Shown in pieces: positions 1 to 14,410 of a DNA stretch of 64,000 nucleotides (position 1 is its first letter; the number at the start of each line of letters is the position of its first letter). The stretch covers positions 586,459-650,458 of the forward strand of contig WBMV01007609.1 of assembly GCA_013396655.1 (NCBI GenBank), in the 5' to 3' direction. Both the position numbers and the translations under genes were made by a program. The notes under the pieces are model-generated. The model saw only the letters and a program-made list of their open reading frames with translations. It made no database searches and was not told where the DNA came from. This DNA is from Campylorhamphus procurvoides (lineage: Eukaryota; Chordata; Aves; Passeriformes; Dendrocolaptidae).

Positions 1-3000
1 TGGGCACAGCAGAAAAACACGCTCTGCTAAAACACACAAAACCCTTCCTGCTTTGCCATTTCCCCAGAAAACGCTGAATCCCAGCCCTCTGCTCGTGGAG
101 TCGGGGGGGGGAGGTAGAAAAAAAAATAATAACCATTCCATAGCAACACAGAACAAGCTGTACCGCAGCTCTCCTAAGAGAGAGTTTAGTGTTTTCTCAG
201 CTGCAGAATCCTCGCTTGCAGCCGGCTGGGCTATTGAAGTTTTCCCCAGCACAGCCACTGCAGAGGACCGGGGCGGGCTGGCAGAGCGCTGCGGCCACCG
301 CCGCTCCCACCCTCTGCCTCTACCTGCTCCCAGGGTTTGAGGGGGTCCCCAGCCCTCGGCAGGACACGTCTCTCCTCCAGCCTTGCCGGCGGCACAGCAG
401 CTGAACATCCCCCCGAGCATCCCCCCAGCATCCCCCCGGTTTGCTGAGCCTGACCCAGCGCTGTTTCAAAATAAACCCGGCTCTTGCTTACCCTAAGCAG
501 CGAGGTTGCAAGGACCCAGCTGCTGTTGAATACACCTAGTTTCTTTGAAATAGAAAGAAAAGCGCTCTTCCTCCTCCTCCTCCGCTCGTGATCTTCGAGC
601 GCAGCCGGAGCCCAGCCTGCCTTCTCCTTTCATTAGCTGGACATGTGTCAGGTCCCGCACATCTGCGATTTCTCACTGCCTGGAGCCGCCTGTCCGATTC
701 CAGGGAAACACAGATGGATCCCAGATGGGAAGGTCCTGCCAAACAGCCCAGCTCTCCACCTTGCCAGAATACCCAGCTCAGAGGCACACACCCTCGGCTC
801 CCTGCCTGCTCGGCGCTGCTGCCAGGCTGCTCGCCAGCTGATGTCACCAGGCACACACCTACCAGCCCGCCTGACATTAACTTGGTAAATACACGTAATT
901 TGTTTATGGCCGGCAATAACAGCGAGACAGCAAGCCCGAAGAAAAGAGGCTCTGCCGACCGACACGGGCTCTGCCACCCTCCCAAAAATCAGCTCTGCCT
1001 TATGCGGCACCGGGGGCACACCGGCCTTTGTTCAGCCCTCGGTTCTGAAATCTGGATAAGCTGCCGGGTAAACCAGCGGATTAATTTTCGTAAGGTTTCC
1101 CCACGCACGTAAATCTTTGCTGTAAACTTCCCCCCATCCTCCTAGCCCAAGCCCAGCGCCAGAGTTTGCAGCGCTGCAAAGCTGGCATGTGTTAGCAATT
1201 AGAAGCAACAACAAGATAACAAGATACTGATGTTGCAAGGGTACCAAAGGCAGACTGGAAAATTCAAAGGAAGGGCAATTAAATGTGTAACATATTGCTG
1301 GGATCGAAGAGGAAGTGTTAGAGGAACATGTAAATCCGAAATGTTTTATACGGGGAGTAAACTCCACCAGAACCTCAGAGCAGCGAGGGAGGCTCGGAGA
1401 GGGAGCTGGCCGGACACAACCACACTTAAACATTTCCCCTGCCATTAATGCACAGGCTCTGCCATCTACAAACCTCCTGGCAATCCTGAATAGCCTGTCC
1501 CCGAGGTGTGGTGTGAACAACAGATATTAACTGGCGGCCCCCGACTAATCCCATCAACCCAGCACCATTCACCCCGAGCTGGGCGCTGGGCAAGCACAGA
1601 TTTACACAACAGCATCCCTGCCCGTCGGCAATACTGCCCCTGGAAGGGGCAACCAGCCCTCCACCTACTGCTCAAACCATCCTCCTCCCAGCTCCCATAA
1701 AACCACCCCAAAAGGAGGAGTTTTGTGTTTTGCTTGCAGCCCATGCACAGACACATTTTAAGATCTCGGCAGGGATTCACCACTCCAGCCCATATAGCTG
1801 AGCAGGTTCAGGTCTTGATATCTTTTTCAAATCCTTGCAGGTAACACCACCTCTCCCTCCAGCTACTTTTTTGAGAATCAGGGACCTCTGTACTTTCCCT
1901 TCATAACTTGCCAGGGCCGCAAACTAAGAGCAAGCTGAGGGATTCTGGCTTTTCAGAAGCCTAGAAATCATACATGCCAAATTCTCCATAGCTGGTGTGG
2001 GTATGACGGGATATTTACTCATTCACAGACAGAAAATTCTTCTTTTTATGAAATTCCCAGTGCTCTGGTACACTACTGCTAACTGCCGAGCCATGTCCAT
2101 AAACCTTCTAGAGGTATTGCCCCCCCCCGGCATCCCACCTAACCCTTCACCCTCAGCTTCTCTGCTGCTTATTCCTAATTAGTTTAAGGTACTTCTGCTT
2201 TCCTTTGGGAGGGGAAAAGGCTGTAAAGGGAGAAAAGTGCTTTAAAGGAAGTATTAAAAAGCATTCTGCAAGCAGGCATGGCATGTGTTCATGAACACAG
2301 GGGCCACAATCTCCTGCAGAGGACAGGCCTCCCAGTACAGGATGCTGAATGATAACTGTGGGAACATTTTGGAAGGAACATGAAGCTGCTGCTTCCTTGG
2401 CTGGCTGCAGGCAGAGAGGGCACAGGTTTTCAGCAACCTCCAAACGTCACCCAAGAGCAGCAATTTCACGTCATTCAGTTAAAAAAAAATTAAAAAAAGT
2501 GAATGCATTTAAGTATCAGAACACAAATACCTGGAGCATCCCATGAGGTGATGCTCAGGCAGTAAAAGTGGTTTGGGAATAGCCACCCACTTCTTGCACC
2601 TCAGTCCCTGCTGGTGGGGCTGCTGGCAAGGCACGTCAATAAAACACTTCAGAAAGTTCAGCTCGCTGGGGCTTCTGACTCTTCTGATGGAGGTTGCGCA
2701 AAATACTGAAGCTCTTAATATTTCATAAGCTGAGACGGAAAAATCATCTCTAAATTACACAGACAATGAAGGGAGACCCAACCCAAAGCAGCTCCACCAG
2801 CACCAGAACTAATAAAGTTATTTTCCTATGGAACTTGCATCTCATGACCGGCTCCCCGGCGCCTCGCACTGTGAGGTCCCCAACAGGAGCCCTCCCTGGC
2901 CAGGGTCGTGCCGACAGCAGTGGCTCTTATGTGGATTCTCTGATGTCTTATAAGAAGCAAGCTCATGTTGCAGCTTTGTCCCCAGTGGAAATGGTACCAG

Positions 3001-4025
3001 GCAGATGGATGCAGCCCTGTGCTTAAGGCATTAAGTATTCAGCATTAGACACTCCTCTTCCTTGTCTCAACATCGCCAAACCAGCCTGAAACCAGCCAGT
3101 GAATTCAAAAGCTCACTTTGGTCTGAGCCTGACAGAGGAGGGATGCTGAATGACAAACAGAAGATGCTCAAGAGAGGCAGCCTGGAAGCTGGCAGGTCTC
3201 TGGGTCAAAGGCATCAGAGAAAGCCCCCTCAGAAGGTACATGGGGCAGCCTGGGGCTTGGGGGCTTTATGTGAAATGGGTAACTAGCAGCAGGTGTTCCC
3301 TCAACTTCTTTTTTAATCATATTTTAACTTAAGGAACTGAACAGCTTGTAATGTTTCACTTCACACAAACAAAAGCTGTCCCTAGCTATGACAACCGGGT
3401 TCTAACGATCCTTTGTTATCCCATGGCCAAACAAATCTTTTCCCTGTTTTTACAAACTAAAGTAGTTTGAAACATCAAGAACTCACACTACTCCAAGTAT
3501 TTTAAGTATAGTTACGATGATATGACTTTATAAACCCTTATGAAAACATGCACACTCTTTGCCATGGTGTCCACAGCCCAACATCAACCGAAAACACAAC
3601 ATGTTTAGGGAATACATCCCCACTTCTGGCTAGAGAGGCAGGAAGATGCCACACCTCATGGCTCAGACTCAGATGCATGTGTGGTTTTGGGCTTTCAGGG
3701 CAGAAAAACTAATAGTGGGGTCACCTGGGTGCTCTGAGCAGAAACCATTGCAAAACATCCTTTGAAATACTCATGGATTGCCTCTCACACATGACCCATG
3801 TGCTTCAGCTCACCCAAAGCATGAGCCCTCCCTCCCATGAGGCAGAGCCACAGGCAAGCACACCACTGCCAACTGGTCTCTTCAGCAACACCACCACAGC
3901 AGCTTCCACTTCTGCAAAGAGAGCCAGGAGAAGGCACCCCACATGCCATGTCCTGCTCAGCCACCACCTTTGCAAACAGAGCAGGGGGAAGCAGTCAACA
4001 CACTAATAGGAGACAGTGAGACAGT
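1..4025. other. Non-coding stretch, no gene recognised
   Basis: No reading frame here resembles a known protein and no convincing splice-bounded exon was seen. The part from about 590 to 1110 keeps an unusual number of CpG dinucleotides in otherwise AT-containing sequence, which could mark a regulatory element. The rest looks like ordinary avian intergenic or intronic DNA with short A-runs (for example near 2480). Confidence 0.6.
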
Positions 4026-4165
4026 CACAGAATGGTTTGGGTTGGAAGGGGCCTTAAAGCTCAACCACTTACATGCTTCTGCCCATGGGCAGGAGCACTT
4101 TCCACTAGACCAGGTCCAACCTGGTCTTGAACACTTCCAGGGATGGAGAGCCCACCTATCTCCCG
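4026..4165 (-). mobile_element. CR1 LINE 3'-end fragment
   Basis: Reads as the reverse complement of the CR1 3' end. It opens with the complement of the terminal ATTCTGTGA signature followed by GGTTTGGGTTGGAAGG, then the GGGCAGG...CACTTTCCACTAGACCAGG block and CCAACCTGG...TTGAACACTTCCAGGGATGG. About 140 bp survive and the 5' part is lost. Subfamily cannot be assigned by eye. Confidence 0.85.
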
Positions 4166-5083
4166 ATCCCAAGCAGCACCTCACTGCAACCAAGAGATTT
4201 CCTTGCTCCCCAAATATGCATTAAAACAGACTTTGCAGCCCAGACATCACCAGCACAGTGGAAGGAAGCAGGACTGCAGGCAGCATGGGGGAAACTGCCT
4301 TCCCTGGCTAGCCATGCTAATCTGCTTCTGCTTTCTTCTCCTGGGAATGTTCCATGGAAAGAACGATGCAAACAAAGTTTGAACACTGGGAGCTATTGAT
4401 ACCTGCTGCTCAGTGTGGTTTCTGAGGAAAGCGAGGAAATCTGAAGAATTTTTCCAGTTTCCAGTGGAATTTTTATGCCTATCACAGCCTATTACCACAG
4501 CAAGCACAAGAGACCCAAACTGCTTCTGATTCCTCTGCTATTCCACACATATTTCATGATGTGCCTCGACTTTATTTTTTGCCTGCTGGGTTCTTGCCTC
4601 GGAAAGAAGCTTCACTTGAAATCACAGCAACCCTGGAAAGCCTTTGCTTTTTTAAGCTGACCACTTTCCATCGCACAGAAAAATAAATCCAAATGCACCG
4701 AGGCAGCCAAGGGTATTTATCAGGCTAAGTAGGAACCGTAAATTCATGCTAACTGAAATCTGATGGAAACCAATTGGGATCCTCCAACTCCTCCAGGCTC
4801 AGGTCTGGCAGGGAAGTCAAACATTTTATTGCCTTCTTTATGCCTTACAAGTCAGTGGAGCCAAGAAGGGACTGCTCCCTTTGAAGCAATGCTGGTGGGG
4901 TTGCAGGGGAGACTTGCTGACTTGAGCTCAAGCAGACAGACAAGCAACTCCCCTCAAAACAGAGATTAAACCTCTCCACTCCTGGCACATTTATCACATT
5001 TAACAAACATCCTCTTTTCAATACATCCATTATTTGAATTAGCACATGGCAGATTATGTTAACAAGCTTAATTTGTCATGGAC
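4166..5083. other. Non-coding stretch
   Basis: No exon, RNA gene or repeat recognised between the two flanking CR1 fragments. Confidence 0.5.
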
Positions 5084-5435
5084 TCATAGAACAGTTTGGG
5101 TTGGAAGGGACCTTGAAGCTCCTTTCCTTCCACTCTCCTGCCATGGGCAGGGACACCTTCCACTAGACAAGGTTGCTTCAAACCCCATCCAACATCAACA
5201 CCCTCCCAGGGACAAATTTCTTCCCAACATCCCATCTCACCCTGCCCTCTGTCAGTTTAAAGCCATTCCCCCTTTCCTGTCACTCCAGACCCTTGTCCCA
5301 AGTCCCTCTCCAGCTCTCCTGGAGCCCCTTTAGGCACTGCAAGGGGCTCTCAGGTCTCCCTGGAACCTTCTCTTCTCCAGATGAACCCTCCCAGCTCTCC
5401 CAGCCTGGCTCCAGAGCAGACGGGCTCCAGCCCCC
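5084..5435 (-). mobile_element. CR1 LINE 3'-end fragment, about 350 bp
   Basis: Antisense CR1. It begins with the terminal signature and GTTTGGGTTGGAAGGGACC, then GGCAGGGACACCTTCCACTAG. It continues with the conserved AATTTCTTCCCAACAT, AGTTTAAAGCCATTCCCCC, AGTCCCTCTCCAGCTCTCCTGGAG and CTTCTCTTCTCCAGATGAAC blocks. It is one of the longer CR1 copies in the window and reaches further 5' than its neighbours. Confidence 0.9.
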
Positions 5436-8400
5436 AGGGAATTCTAATTATATTGCCTCCTTCAGCAGTGAACAACAGCAGTGGTTGACTTTTCAGCCAC
5501 TTCAATACTGGCCAGAGAGGGGAAAAACCACACTAAAAATTGGTCTTAACTGAGCTGGCAGAATTTTACACCCAGAACAACTACAAGCAGACACCGAAAA
5601 AAAACCAAACCCAAACCTAAAAAATCCAGGGCATCAATGGTTGCAACAAGGAACTAAGCACAACTTCAGGAAGCCACTGAAATGTTACTTCTGGACATCC
5701 ATTAAGTAGTGGGGAGACACAGGTCTCCTAAGCAGACACTGCTTTATTTCTGTGATCACATATGTAAAGAAAAAACAGGCAGGATGTCCTGTTCAAAAAC
5801 ATCCCTCCCAAAACAACAAACCAATTCCTAAATCTAACACCCTTGCTCTGATTAGAAATTCCAGCTTCTGTAGCTGTCATGGGTATTTAAACCAAACATA
5901 GAAATATGGAAAAAATGAGTAATCCTATTTGGAGAGAGTAAAATCCAGCCTGCAGAGGATTAATTCTAGTCCAACAGCCCTGCAGCTTGACAGTATTTTC
6001 CAGATCAATAGCAGTGCTGTTTGATTACAGAGATTTGTTAAAATATACACATCCACTCCCCTCCAATTGTCATTTCAGTGCTGCTCATCCTTAACTGCCC
6101 AGCACCTCGATCAGGATCATTCCTGGCATTGGAAGCTGTGCTGATGGAGCTCTGCTGCAGCTCTCAGGCACCTCTCTACAATTTTGGAAAACCCAATTAC
6201 CTGCCTAGATCTGACACTTTTGCCCAAGTCCTTGCAGGGCCATTCCCTTTAGCATGTGTTTATGGTGCAGGCAAGCCTTGGATGCAGAAGTGCTCCCTTT
6301 TACAGGTGAGACGATGGGCTTTGACAGCTGTGTCCTAGATCAGATACTCTAGTCCAGGCTCCAAGTACTCCCTACCACATCCCATGTGGATCTTTAACAA
6401 TTAAGAAAGCACAGCTCAAAGCTTATCCAAGCAGGTCTTGTCAGCTGAACTTGTGTTTTTGGCCTTGCCCCAGACAGGACAATCAAAATGTGTGCAATAA
6501 AATGCATGTGATGGATCCCAAGCCCCTTCCCTACAGCAGGGTAATCACTCGCCCAGTTTGTTTCCAGCACCTCCCTCCACCAGTGACTTCCCTGCTACAG
6601 CCTCTGGCTTTTCCAAGGATGGTTCTTCCTTCTTTATTTTGGGCTCTTTGAACAGAAGCCTTTTTCCCAAGCTTCCCTCCAGTCCCTGGGACCGCTCATC
6701 CATGAGGGCTGCTGGGGCTCTGCATGGAAGAGGAAGGTGGTACCTCCCCACCACACAGCCACCAGAGGAGAGTTATTTTCTCATTAATTAGTTGTCACTA
6801 ACCTTGATTAAAAATATCCCAAATTCTCACATAAAATCACAGCCTCTCCTTGAGTCACTTAAAAAAAAACAAAAACAAACCCTCATCTGTTTTGTTCATT
6901 AAACTCAGTCAAACCACCAGTCCAGGATTTTAAGGAGGGCTTCCCAGCAGCATCCCAGTTTGTCGGCTTTGCAGGTTTAGCACTGAACAGGGTTCCCTTC
7001 CCTCCAGCCTCAAAGAATCACAAAAACCCCTTCAGTTTAAAACGTGGGTTTTGCTAGATTGGGAAAAAAAAAAATTAAAAAAAAACAACAACGATTTCTC
7101 TTTACACAGCCTATTCTTGCCAGCTCCCTCTCCTGCTTTCCACTGACCCTTTGGACTTAACAAACGCTGGGTTTGGGAAAGGAGGGGGGAAAAAAAAAGA
7201 AAGAAAGAACCCAGCAGAGCCCTTTGCGCCTGGCCCGGCATTCCAGCGCTCCGCTCCCGGCTCCACCAAGTCTGATTTAGTAGCACTGCTGGGAGCTATT
7301 AGTTTCCCAAAGAACCAGCACGCCCACCCAGGCACAGGCGGTGCGAGAGGCTCCCCTTACACCGCTGCTTGTGCCTCCCATCCTGCCCGGAGCACTCACA
7401 AAGGTTGTGGTTTGCCTTGGGGCTGGAAGCCAAGGAGAAACCAGCCGGGACGGAAGCACAGAGGTCAGGAGGAGAGGGCTGGATACCATCCACAGCCCGG
7501 TGATGGCCATTAATTAATGGGATGCTTATTAAGAGAGTTCAGTCTCCATCCAGACCTTCCTTTTATCCTGCTCGTCGCTCCTTGATTCCATGTTCTGGAA
7601 CCGCTTCTTCCTTTTAATCTCTTTTCTTATGTCTTTTTTGCCTTATTTTTGCTTCCCTTCTCCATTCTCTGCTCCCACCATCTCCCAGCCCCTCACCACC
7701 TCCATCCCTTCCCCAACAGCACAGAGAGTCCTCAACATTCACAAGAATTCCTGAAGATCAGCAGGCTCATCCCAACCATTGCAAGCCCACAGCATCTGCC
7801 AAGCAAGCTCAGCCACCTGCCCAGGTGGCTGCTACCTGCCCCTGCTACCTACCCACGAAGAAAGCATACATCAGCCTCCCAAAAACATATAGCTTGGTCT
7901 CCCAGTAGCTGCCAGAACTGGGCCAGCTCATTATCCCAAAATGCCTGGTTTGGATGTAGGAGAACGTTAACTCCCCAAAACTGCCGATCAGCTCATCGGT
8001 GGGAGAGGCAGGGAGAACAGAAAGGAGGAAACAAGCAATGAGGCATCATTTTGGAATCATCAAGGTTTTGAGATTCTCCAACTGGCTTCTGTTAGGATTG
8101 CATCCATATTTTGGTGGCTAAAAGGGAAAAAATAAAGTGAAATACTTATTTCCAGAGGTGCAGAGCAAAAAGCAGCTTCCCTCCTGTGCCTCTGCAGTGC
8201 TTGGATGCAGCTCAAGGAGGACCAGGCATAGCAAATGAGGACCTGAAATTTTATTACCTTCCTCTCCTGACGGAAGCAGAGCCTATTTGCAGATTTACAG
8301 CTGGTGTTAACAGGAAATTCACATTTACAAGTTTCCTGGGAAAAAAGGCAGCATTCCTGTCCTACACCATAGCTCGGTGGGGACACTGTCTCACAGGGGA

Positions 8401-11317
8401 GTTCTCAGATGGGTACGTGAGACAGGAATGAGTTTTAGCAACGTAAAACATCCAGACAAAAAAAAGCTATGAAAAAAACCCGAAGGCCCAAAAGAAAACA
8501 GTAATTCAGCAATTTGGTGGAAAATACACAGCAAGACTGCATAGCCATGTCTGGAAAAATACTTTTGCAGCATCTGGGATTCACACTTCAAAGAAGCAAA
8601 AGAATTTTAAGAGGATGAAAAGCCATATTCTGGCTAACATGAATTTTTCTCCTCTGCTCCAACTCTCTTGTCAGTCCCATTACACTGTTCCTCCAGGAGT
8701 CACAGCCAAGCTCAGCCCACGATCACCAGGGTGGGCCCTTCCCTCTCACAATGGCACACATGGGACCATAGCAGTATCTGGTGGTGCTGTTGGAGGCACC
8801 AGGACCTTCCAGGATCCACCAGGATCCATCCTTCCCCCTGAACTCAACCCCAGATCAAACTGAAGACACCATTTACTGCCTTCAGCAAGCAGGAGCCCTG
8901 GGTCCAAACAGCCCTATCTTGTGAAACCTGGACTTAAAATCTTCCCCTTCCATATGGCTGGTGAAAAAAATCCAAAACCAAACCAAAACCCCCTCCATAG
9001 TCTTTCCAGAATTACACAAAACAAGGAGATATCAGAACAGCCAAAGGTCAAGCAGCCAGTGCCCTACCAGGTGCCAAAGACTGTACTCAAATCAGTAAAT
9101 ATTTATTTAGGCCATGCTGCATAATTTAGTAATGACAAATATGAAGCACCTAGGATAGTTTCTGATCTCCTGAGAACATACTGGTCCCAAAGAAGATCTC
9201 AACAAATGGACATTTTCCAAGAGAAGAACAATTTGATCACAAGATCCTTGTGAAAAAAACTTATTTAACATAACATGTACAGAAAATCAGGTCTCAAAAA
9301 GCCACAGCCACCTTCCTTTGAGAGAAACAGCTGAACAGGATCAGGCTGACAAAGCACCCACCCCACCCAGCCTTACAGACTTTGAGGATTCAACTTGCAG
9401 AAGTTTGAGACAACCCAGCTGAAGAGGAAACTCCCAACTGCTGCATCAGTTCCTTCCAACACCACCACAGCTGTTCCCAACCTTTCCAGCTACAGCTGCC
9501 ACAGCACAGATTTAGGGTGACCCATCTCACCCAGAGCTGCCCATCTCCACTCGCTCCCTGGGTATTCAACCTCTTCACACATCAACCCAGCAGCACTAAC
9601 AACAAAATCCTCTGTGGAGTCAGAGAGATGAGGAGGAGAGTGTCATGCAAAGTTCCCCAAACTCATTTTTCCATCTGGAGTCCTTGGCAGGAAAGCATTT
9701 CTGAGGAGCTGCCCGCCCTGGATCCAAGCATTTCGCACCCAGGTGCCACCATCCCTGTGCACGGGGATGGAGGCTCAAAAACATTTTGCAATAAATAAGC
9801 TGAAAGCAGCATTTGCTGAGAGGATCACATCAAAGAAGTCAGGTGTCTTCTACCCCACACACTGATCATACAAGTTTGGACAACTTCAAGAGCCAGAAGA
9901 AGCCCAACAGCTTTATGTTGAAGTTAATTATTACACACAGAGAGGAAAAAGGAAGAAAATAAAAATTTACCTTCAATCCAAACCTCAGATTTACTAAATT
10001 TGAAACCTCAAAAGTCATTGAAATCTTGATTTTTTAAACTGTAAGTTATAAAAGACAATCTCTGGGGGAGGAACAAGAAAGAAACATCTTAATTTAAAAA
10101 AAAAACAGTAATAGAAACCTGAAGTAAGAGATGAAAGCGAGAGATCCACCAGCAAAGCTTCTCTGAAGTGGGGCGGGAGTTGACGGCAGGGGTGGTTAAA
10201 CGGCAGCGTTCTGTGAAGAGCTGATTTGATTTGGCTGTTGCTACTGAGAAAAAACACCAAAACCCTAAAGCAGCTCAAGCATACATTCACTTCCTCTCCA
10301 TTTCATTAATTCTCCCCAGAGCTGGGGCTAGGGTGAAGGCGAGTTTATGGCCTGTGAGGCTGCTTTGGGGTGTTCTCTGCCCAGGTGAAGGAGCACCTCC
10401 AGGGCTGCTCTTAACTCCAGCCAGCTGTGTTTTGCTGAACGCCTCCACCTGCGTCTGCACATGGAGCAGCTGCACTTAAAGGCAAACACCTGGCCAGGCC
10501 CAGCCCTGCCCTGTGCTGGGAGATCACACTTACAGCAGCTCCTGCCCTATTTAAGGCCCTATCAGTAGTTAGGTTGTAAATGCTGTGTTTGTGGTTAATA
10601 ATCTGCCTGCTTTGAGCCTGTGGAACCTGAAATCCTCAGCTTGGGAACCTGAAAAGCTCAGCTGGGCAGCTTGCCACTGTTCAGCCACCAAAACAAAGCC
10701 CTGCAAGTGTGGAAGAAGAGTGACAAACCCACCACTAGTCCTACTCAGAGCACACCACCATCAGATTGTGCACTTAGAACCAGTTGCACCCCTCACACAA
10801 CAGCTTTGGGCTGCAACAACCCAAAGAGCACAAACACTTATCCTATGGGGAACGTGGTTACGAGCAGAGCAAGAGAGGTACTACAACTGTTTTCTGAAGG
10901 ATTTTTGCAGCAGTCATGTCAAATAACACCTTTCTCAGGTTAATACTGCAGTCTGAGTAGGCTTCTAGCCCAACAGCTCATTCTTCTTGGAGACTCCTCA
11001 CAACTAAGCAGCAGTGTAATACATCTCTGTGGTTAACAGTGCTGCTTCAGCACTTCTTTGCACTATTTTCCTGCAAGTCCTTGGGTAATGATGGTAATAT
11101 TTATATTAGGAACAGAGAAGTACGTTACTGTGTGTCTACAGGCTGTAGAGGCAGATAGTGCACTTAAAAAAATCCCAAATCCACTTCCCAATAGGCTCCA
11201 AATGTCTGGATACTACAGCATCAGTTAAAGAAACTATTTGTTCCTTAGCAGTGATTTTTAGATGACTTGAATTTAATACAGCATCGTAGTCATACAGGAA
11301 AAATAACCTTTGAGATA
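5436..11317. other. Non-coding stretch, no gene recognised
   Basis: Nearly 6 kb with no recognisable exon on either strand. Several A-rich runs are present (for example 7060-7090 and 10096-10110). A GC-richer patch with many CpGs lies around 7190-7500 and ends in the AT-rich motif TTAATTAATG. That patch is a possible regulatory element, but nothing in the sequence alone proves function. Confidence 0.55.
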
Positions 11318-11437
11318 GGCTCAAGGCCAGGCTGGACTGGGTTCTGAGCACCTGGAAGGTGTCCCTGTCCATGGCAGGGGCCTGGAATGGGATGAGCTTT
11401 AAGGTGCTATCCAACCCAAACCATTCTGTGATTCTCC
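11318..11437 (+). mobile_element. CR1 LINE 3'-end fragment
   Basis: Sense CR1 tail: CAAGGCCAGGCTGGACTGGG, then ACCTGGAAGGTGTCCCTG, CATGGCAGGGG, ATGAGCTTTAAGGTGC and the ending CCAACCCAAACCATTCTGTGATTCTC. About 120 bp. Confidence 0.88.
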
Positions 11438-14410
11438 GTAATAAACTTCTGGAAAAAAGCAGACAATTTGAGGGTTAAATTAGATCTTGCAAAGCCAAAG
11501 TGAGTGGAATTAGTTCCAGAAAACCTGCAGGGTCAACTCCTATTGACTATGGAAGATCTTTGTGCAAACTAAAAGGTTTGACTGCCTGTTTGTTTCAGCA
11601 TGCGGAAAAGCTGCAAATTCACTCCCTAAGGTTCACACCAAGGACAGAGGCTGTTCAATGCCAGGACAAGTCTCGGAGATGGGATGTTTGAATGGTAAGG
11701 AAGTGCTGGAGGTGCAGCCCACTACAATTCTTCCACGTGTTCAGGAGTCAAGTCAAATCAAGCCAACATTTGTTAAAAGCTCCTCCTGGGTCCCTCTTCC
11801 AAACACCTGCATCCCTGTGCCTCCTGGGTACTTGGCCTCTCCTGTTTCTCAGTACCTCTCTGCAGGCAGGAGAAGTTCATTATGGAAGTGGAGTGTGGCT
11901 GTCTTCCTCACCCATACAGAACAGCTAAGCCCAAAAGGATAATCCTGCTTTAATGAGGACACTACAGGACTTTTGCAAAAGCATATAAATTTTATAAAAG
12001 CCCTCCTATGCCATTCCTTAGTCTCTGGGACTGGATGAGCACCCTCTGAAATCAGTTTTGCATGTGCCTGTTAACACGTGGCAGGGAGAGCAAACTGCTC
12101 TCTCTTGTTTGCAAGACACCATAAAATCTGCAACAGCACTGGAGACAAACTTCCCAGGCCTCCAGACATCTGTGTGCCAGCCTTCCGACAGAATGCCTCA
12201 TTCTCTGCCTGCCAGACCAGAGGACATCTCAATCTCCAGTGGATCCAGCTCCACTTCGCCAACTCACAGCACACTTCCCCAAGTGGGATTGGCCACGGTA
12301 GAGCTGACCTGCCCCCAGACAGGGGACCGAAAGCTCCAGCTGAATTCATATAGCCCAGTGAAGAGCTGGGAGATGGCAGGAACTGAGTTAAAGCCAATCT
12401 GGGTGGCAGTGCAGCTGGTGAGCTCCTAAATGAACCTTCAAGCCTCTGTCTAACTGAGGTTCCGTGTCATGTTTTGTACAAAAAAATGTTTCTCCTTGAA
12501 AACAATTCCTCATTCCAACTTAGGTATAGAAATCCACTCTATGCCCATTGTACAGAAATCCTCAGGCACTTTTTTCTGACCTCACAAAACCTTGATCCAG
12601 CACCAGAGGAGAACCCAATGAATTGACATTTCAACACTTTCTTTTACCCTCCACTACAAACACACTACCGAGAAAGAACAGTGATGCTCTGACCTGACAC
12701 AGCCAGTTGTGTCGAGGGGTAATTCCTGCCCTGTATCAGTGACTGGAATTACCAGAGCTTTGCCAACAGCTTAATGAGATGGAAACTCATGCTCCCACTG
12801 CCAGAATTTGTTTGTCAGGCTGTAAACTTTTTGGATGCCCCGAATATTTTGTTTCTGTGTTATAAAACAGGTGTGAAGAGGTGCATCTCTACTCACGGAG
12901 CTGCTGCTTGGAGCAGCACAGCCATTTGGATGGCATGGTCGGTGGCAGATTTAGACTCCTGGTGTGCTGCATGTACACAGGGAGATCTGTCTATTGGCTG
13001 TCCTCACCCTGGATTTCACCAAAAGGGGCTCTTGGAGTGTGGGTGGTGACTGGTCACACCCACACACAGTCCACCTGCAGCAGGACCAGGTTCTCCAGGG
13101 CTTCCTGGGCCACCTTAGACCATCAAGAGCACTGGCAGGACAGTAGAAGTGCAGTGCTGGTGGAAACTGAGGCAATTCTTGTTGAGAGATGCACAAGGAA
13201 AAGCAGAGATCCTATGCCAGCCAAACTATCTTGTGAGACTGAATGCACAACACCCTAGTCTTTGATGCTCAACTGTCCCAACACCATCAGGATAGACCCC
13301 AGCATTGATGGAGGATCAAGGAGATGTGGTAAACAATGTTCAGGAGTAGTGATGAAATATCCAAGTGTTTTTTTGTGAGCGTATTTTACCATAAAAATAT
13401 AACATATTTCATTCCATTAACTTCATATCAAACTTAGCTTTCTTAATTAGAGATACAGGGCTCGAGGGAAACTGCTGTAATTATTAAATGGGAAATCAAA
13501 CCTGGCGAACACAGTAGCTGCAGGGACTGAAGACTTAACATTTAAATTAAACTCCTAGCAGACAAATCAAGAAACATCTAAAAATCTGATCAACAGTTTG
13601 TGTGCTCTGATAGTTATTTACCCATTCACAGGCACAAAGAGGTTTTATTTTCCCTCACTACACGGCGGGGAAAAAAAGAGTTTGTTCAATGAGACAAATA
13701 TATTCAAGAAGAAAACGGTCAGACAAGTGCCTGGGAACATTTTCAAAGTACTGCAGTGCAAAACAAGTGCAAGGCCAAGATTCTTCCTAGGAAGATTCCA
13801 TAAGATTAACTTCCAGGTGCTCAGCATACCTAGACAAAGAGGTGAGACCAAGCATTCACAGAAAAAAATCATCCCCTGGGGTTAAAAAAGGCACCACCAG
13901 TGTATTTTGGAATGTGGAAACTCAGGTGGACCAAGGGCAGTAACCTGGAGTCAGATGTTTGCAGCAGAGAGGTAAACAAACAGCAGCAAATGGATGCAGG
14001 TGATCCACCCAAAATTCCATTTTGTGTCCTGTTGATTTGCAGTCCCTGATACTCCACAGTCAGGTTTACAAGCCCTGATCACCCACTGCCTGTTCCTCCA
14101 AATTCTTGCTCCTCGTTTCTGTGTACAACTGCATAGGTGAGAAGTGGCTTGTCTTCCAAGAGAGGGAGGCACAGGAGACAGCAGAGACCACGCCAAGGAT
14201 CTGCTCCTGCCTCTGTGCTTCTCCACCCCACAGCCATGAACAAGTCCAGCTCTGTGAAGGTCCCAGGAATGCCCTCCCAGATCTGCTGAACTAGTTTGCT
14301 TTAGAGTTGCCCAAATTTGCCCAATATTTTTCTGGAAACCATCCTCAAGATTGCTGCCTTTTCTCTCCATCTCTAAGCACATCTTGTGGCAAAAAAACCC
14401 AGTCACCCCA
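11438..14410. other. Non-coding stretch
   Basis: No exon or repeat family recognised. The interval contains AT-rich sequence near 13370-13450 and open frames of up to about 125 codons, none resembling a known protein. Confidence 0.5.
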
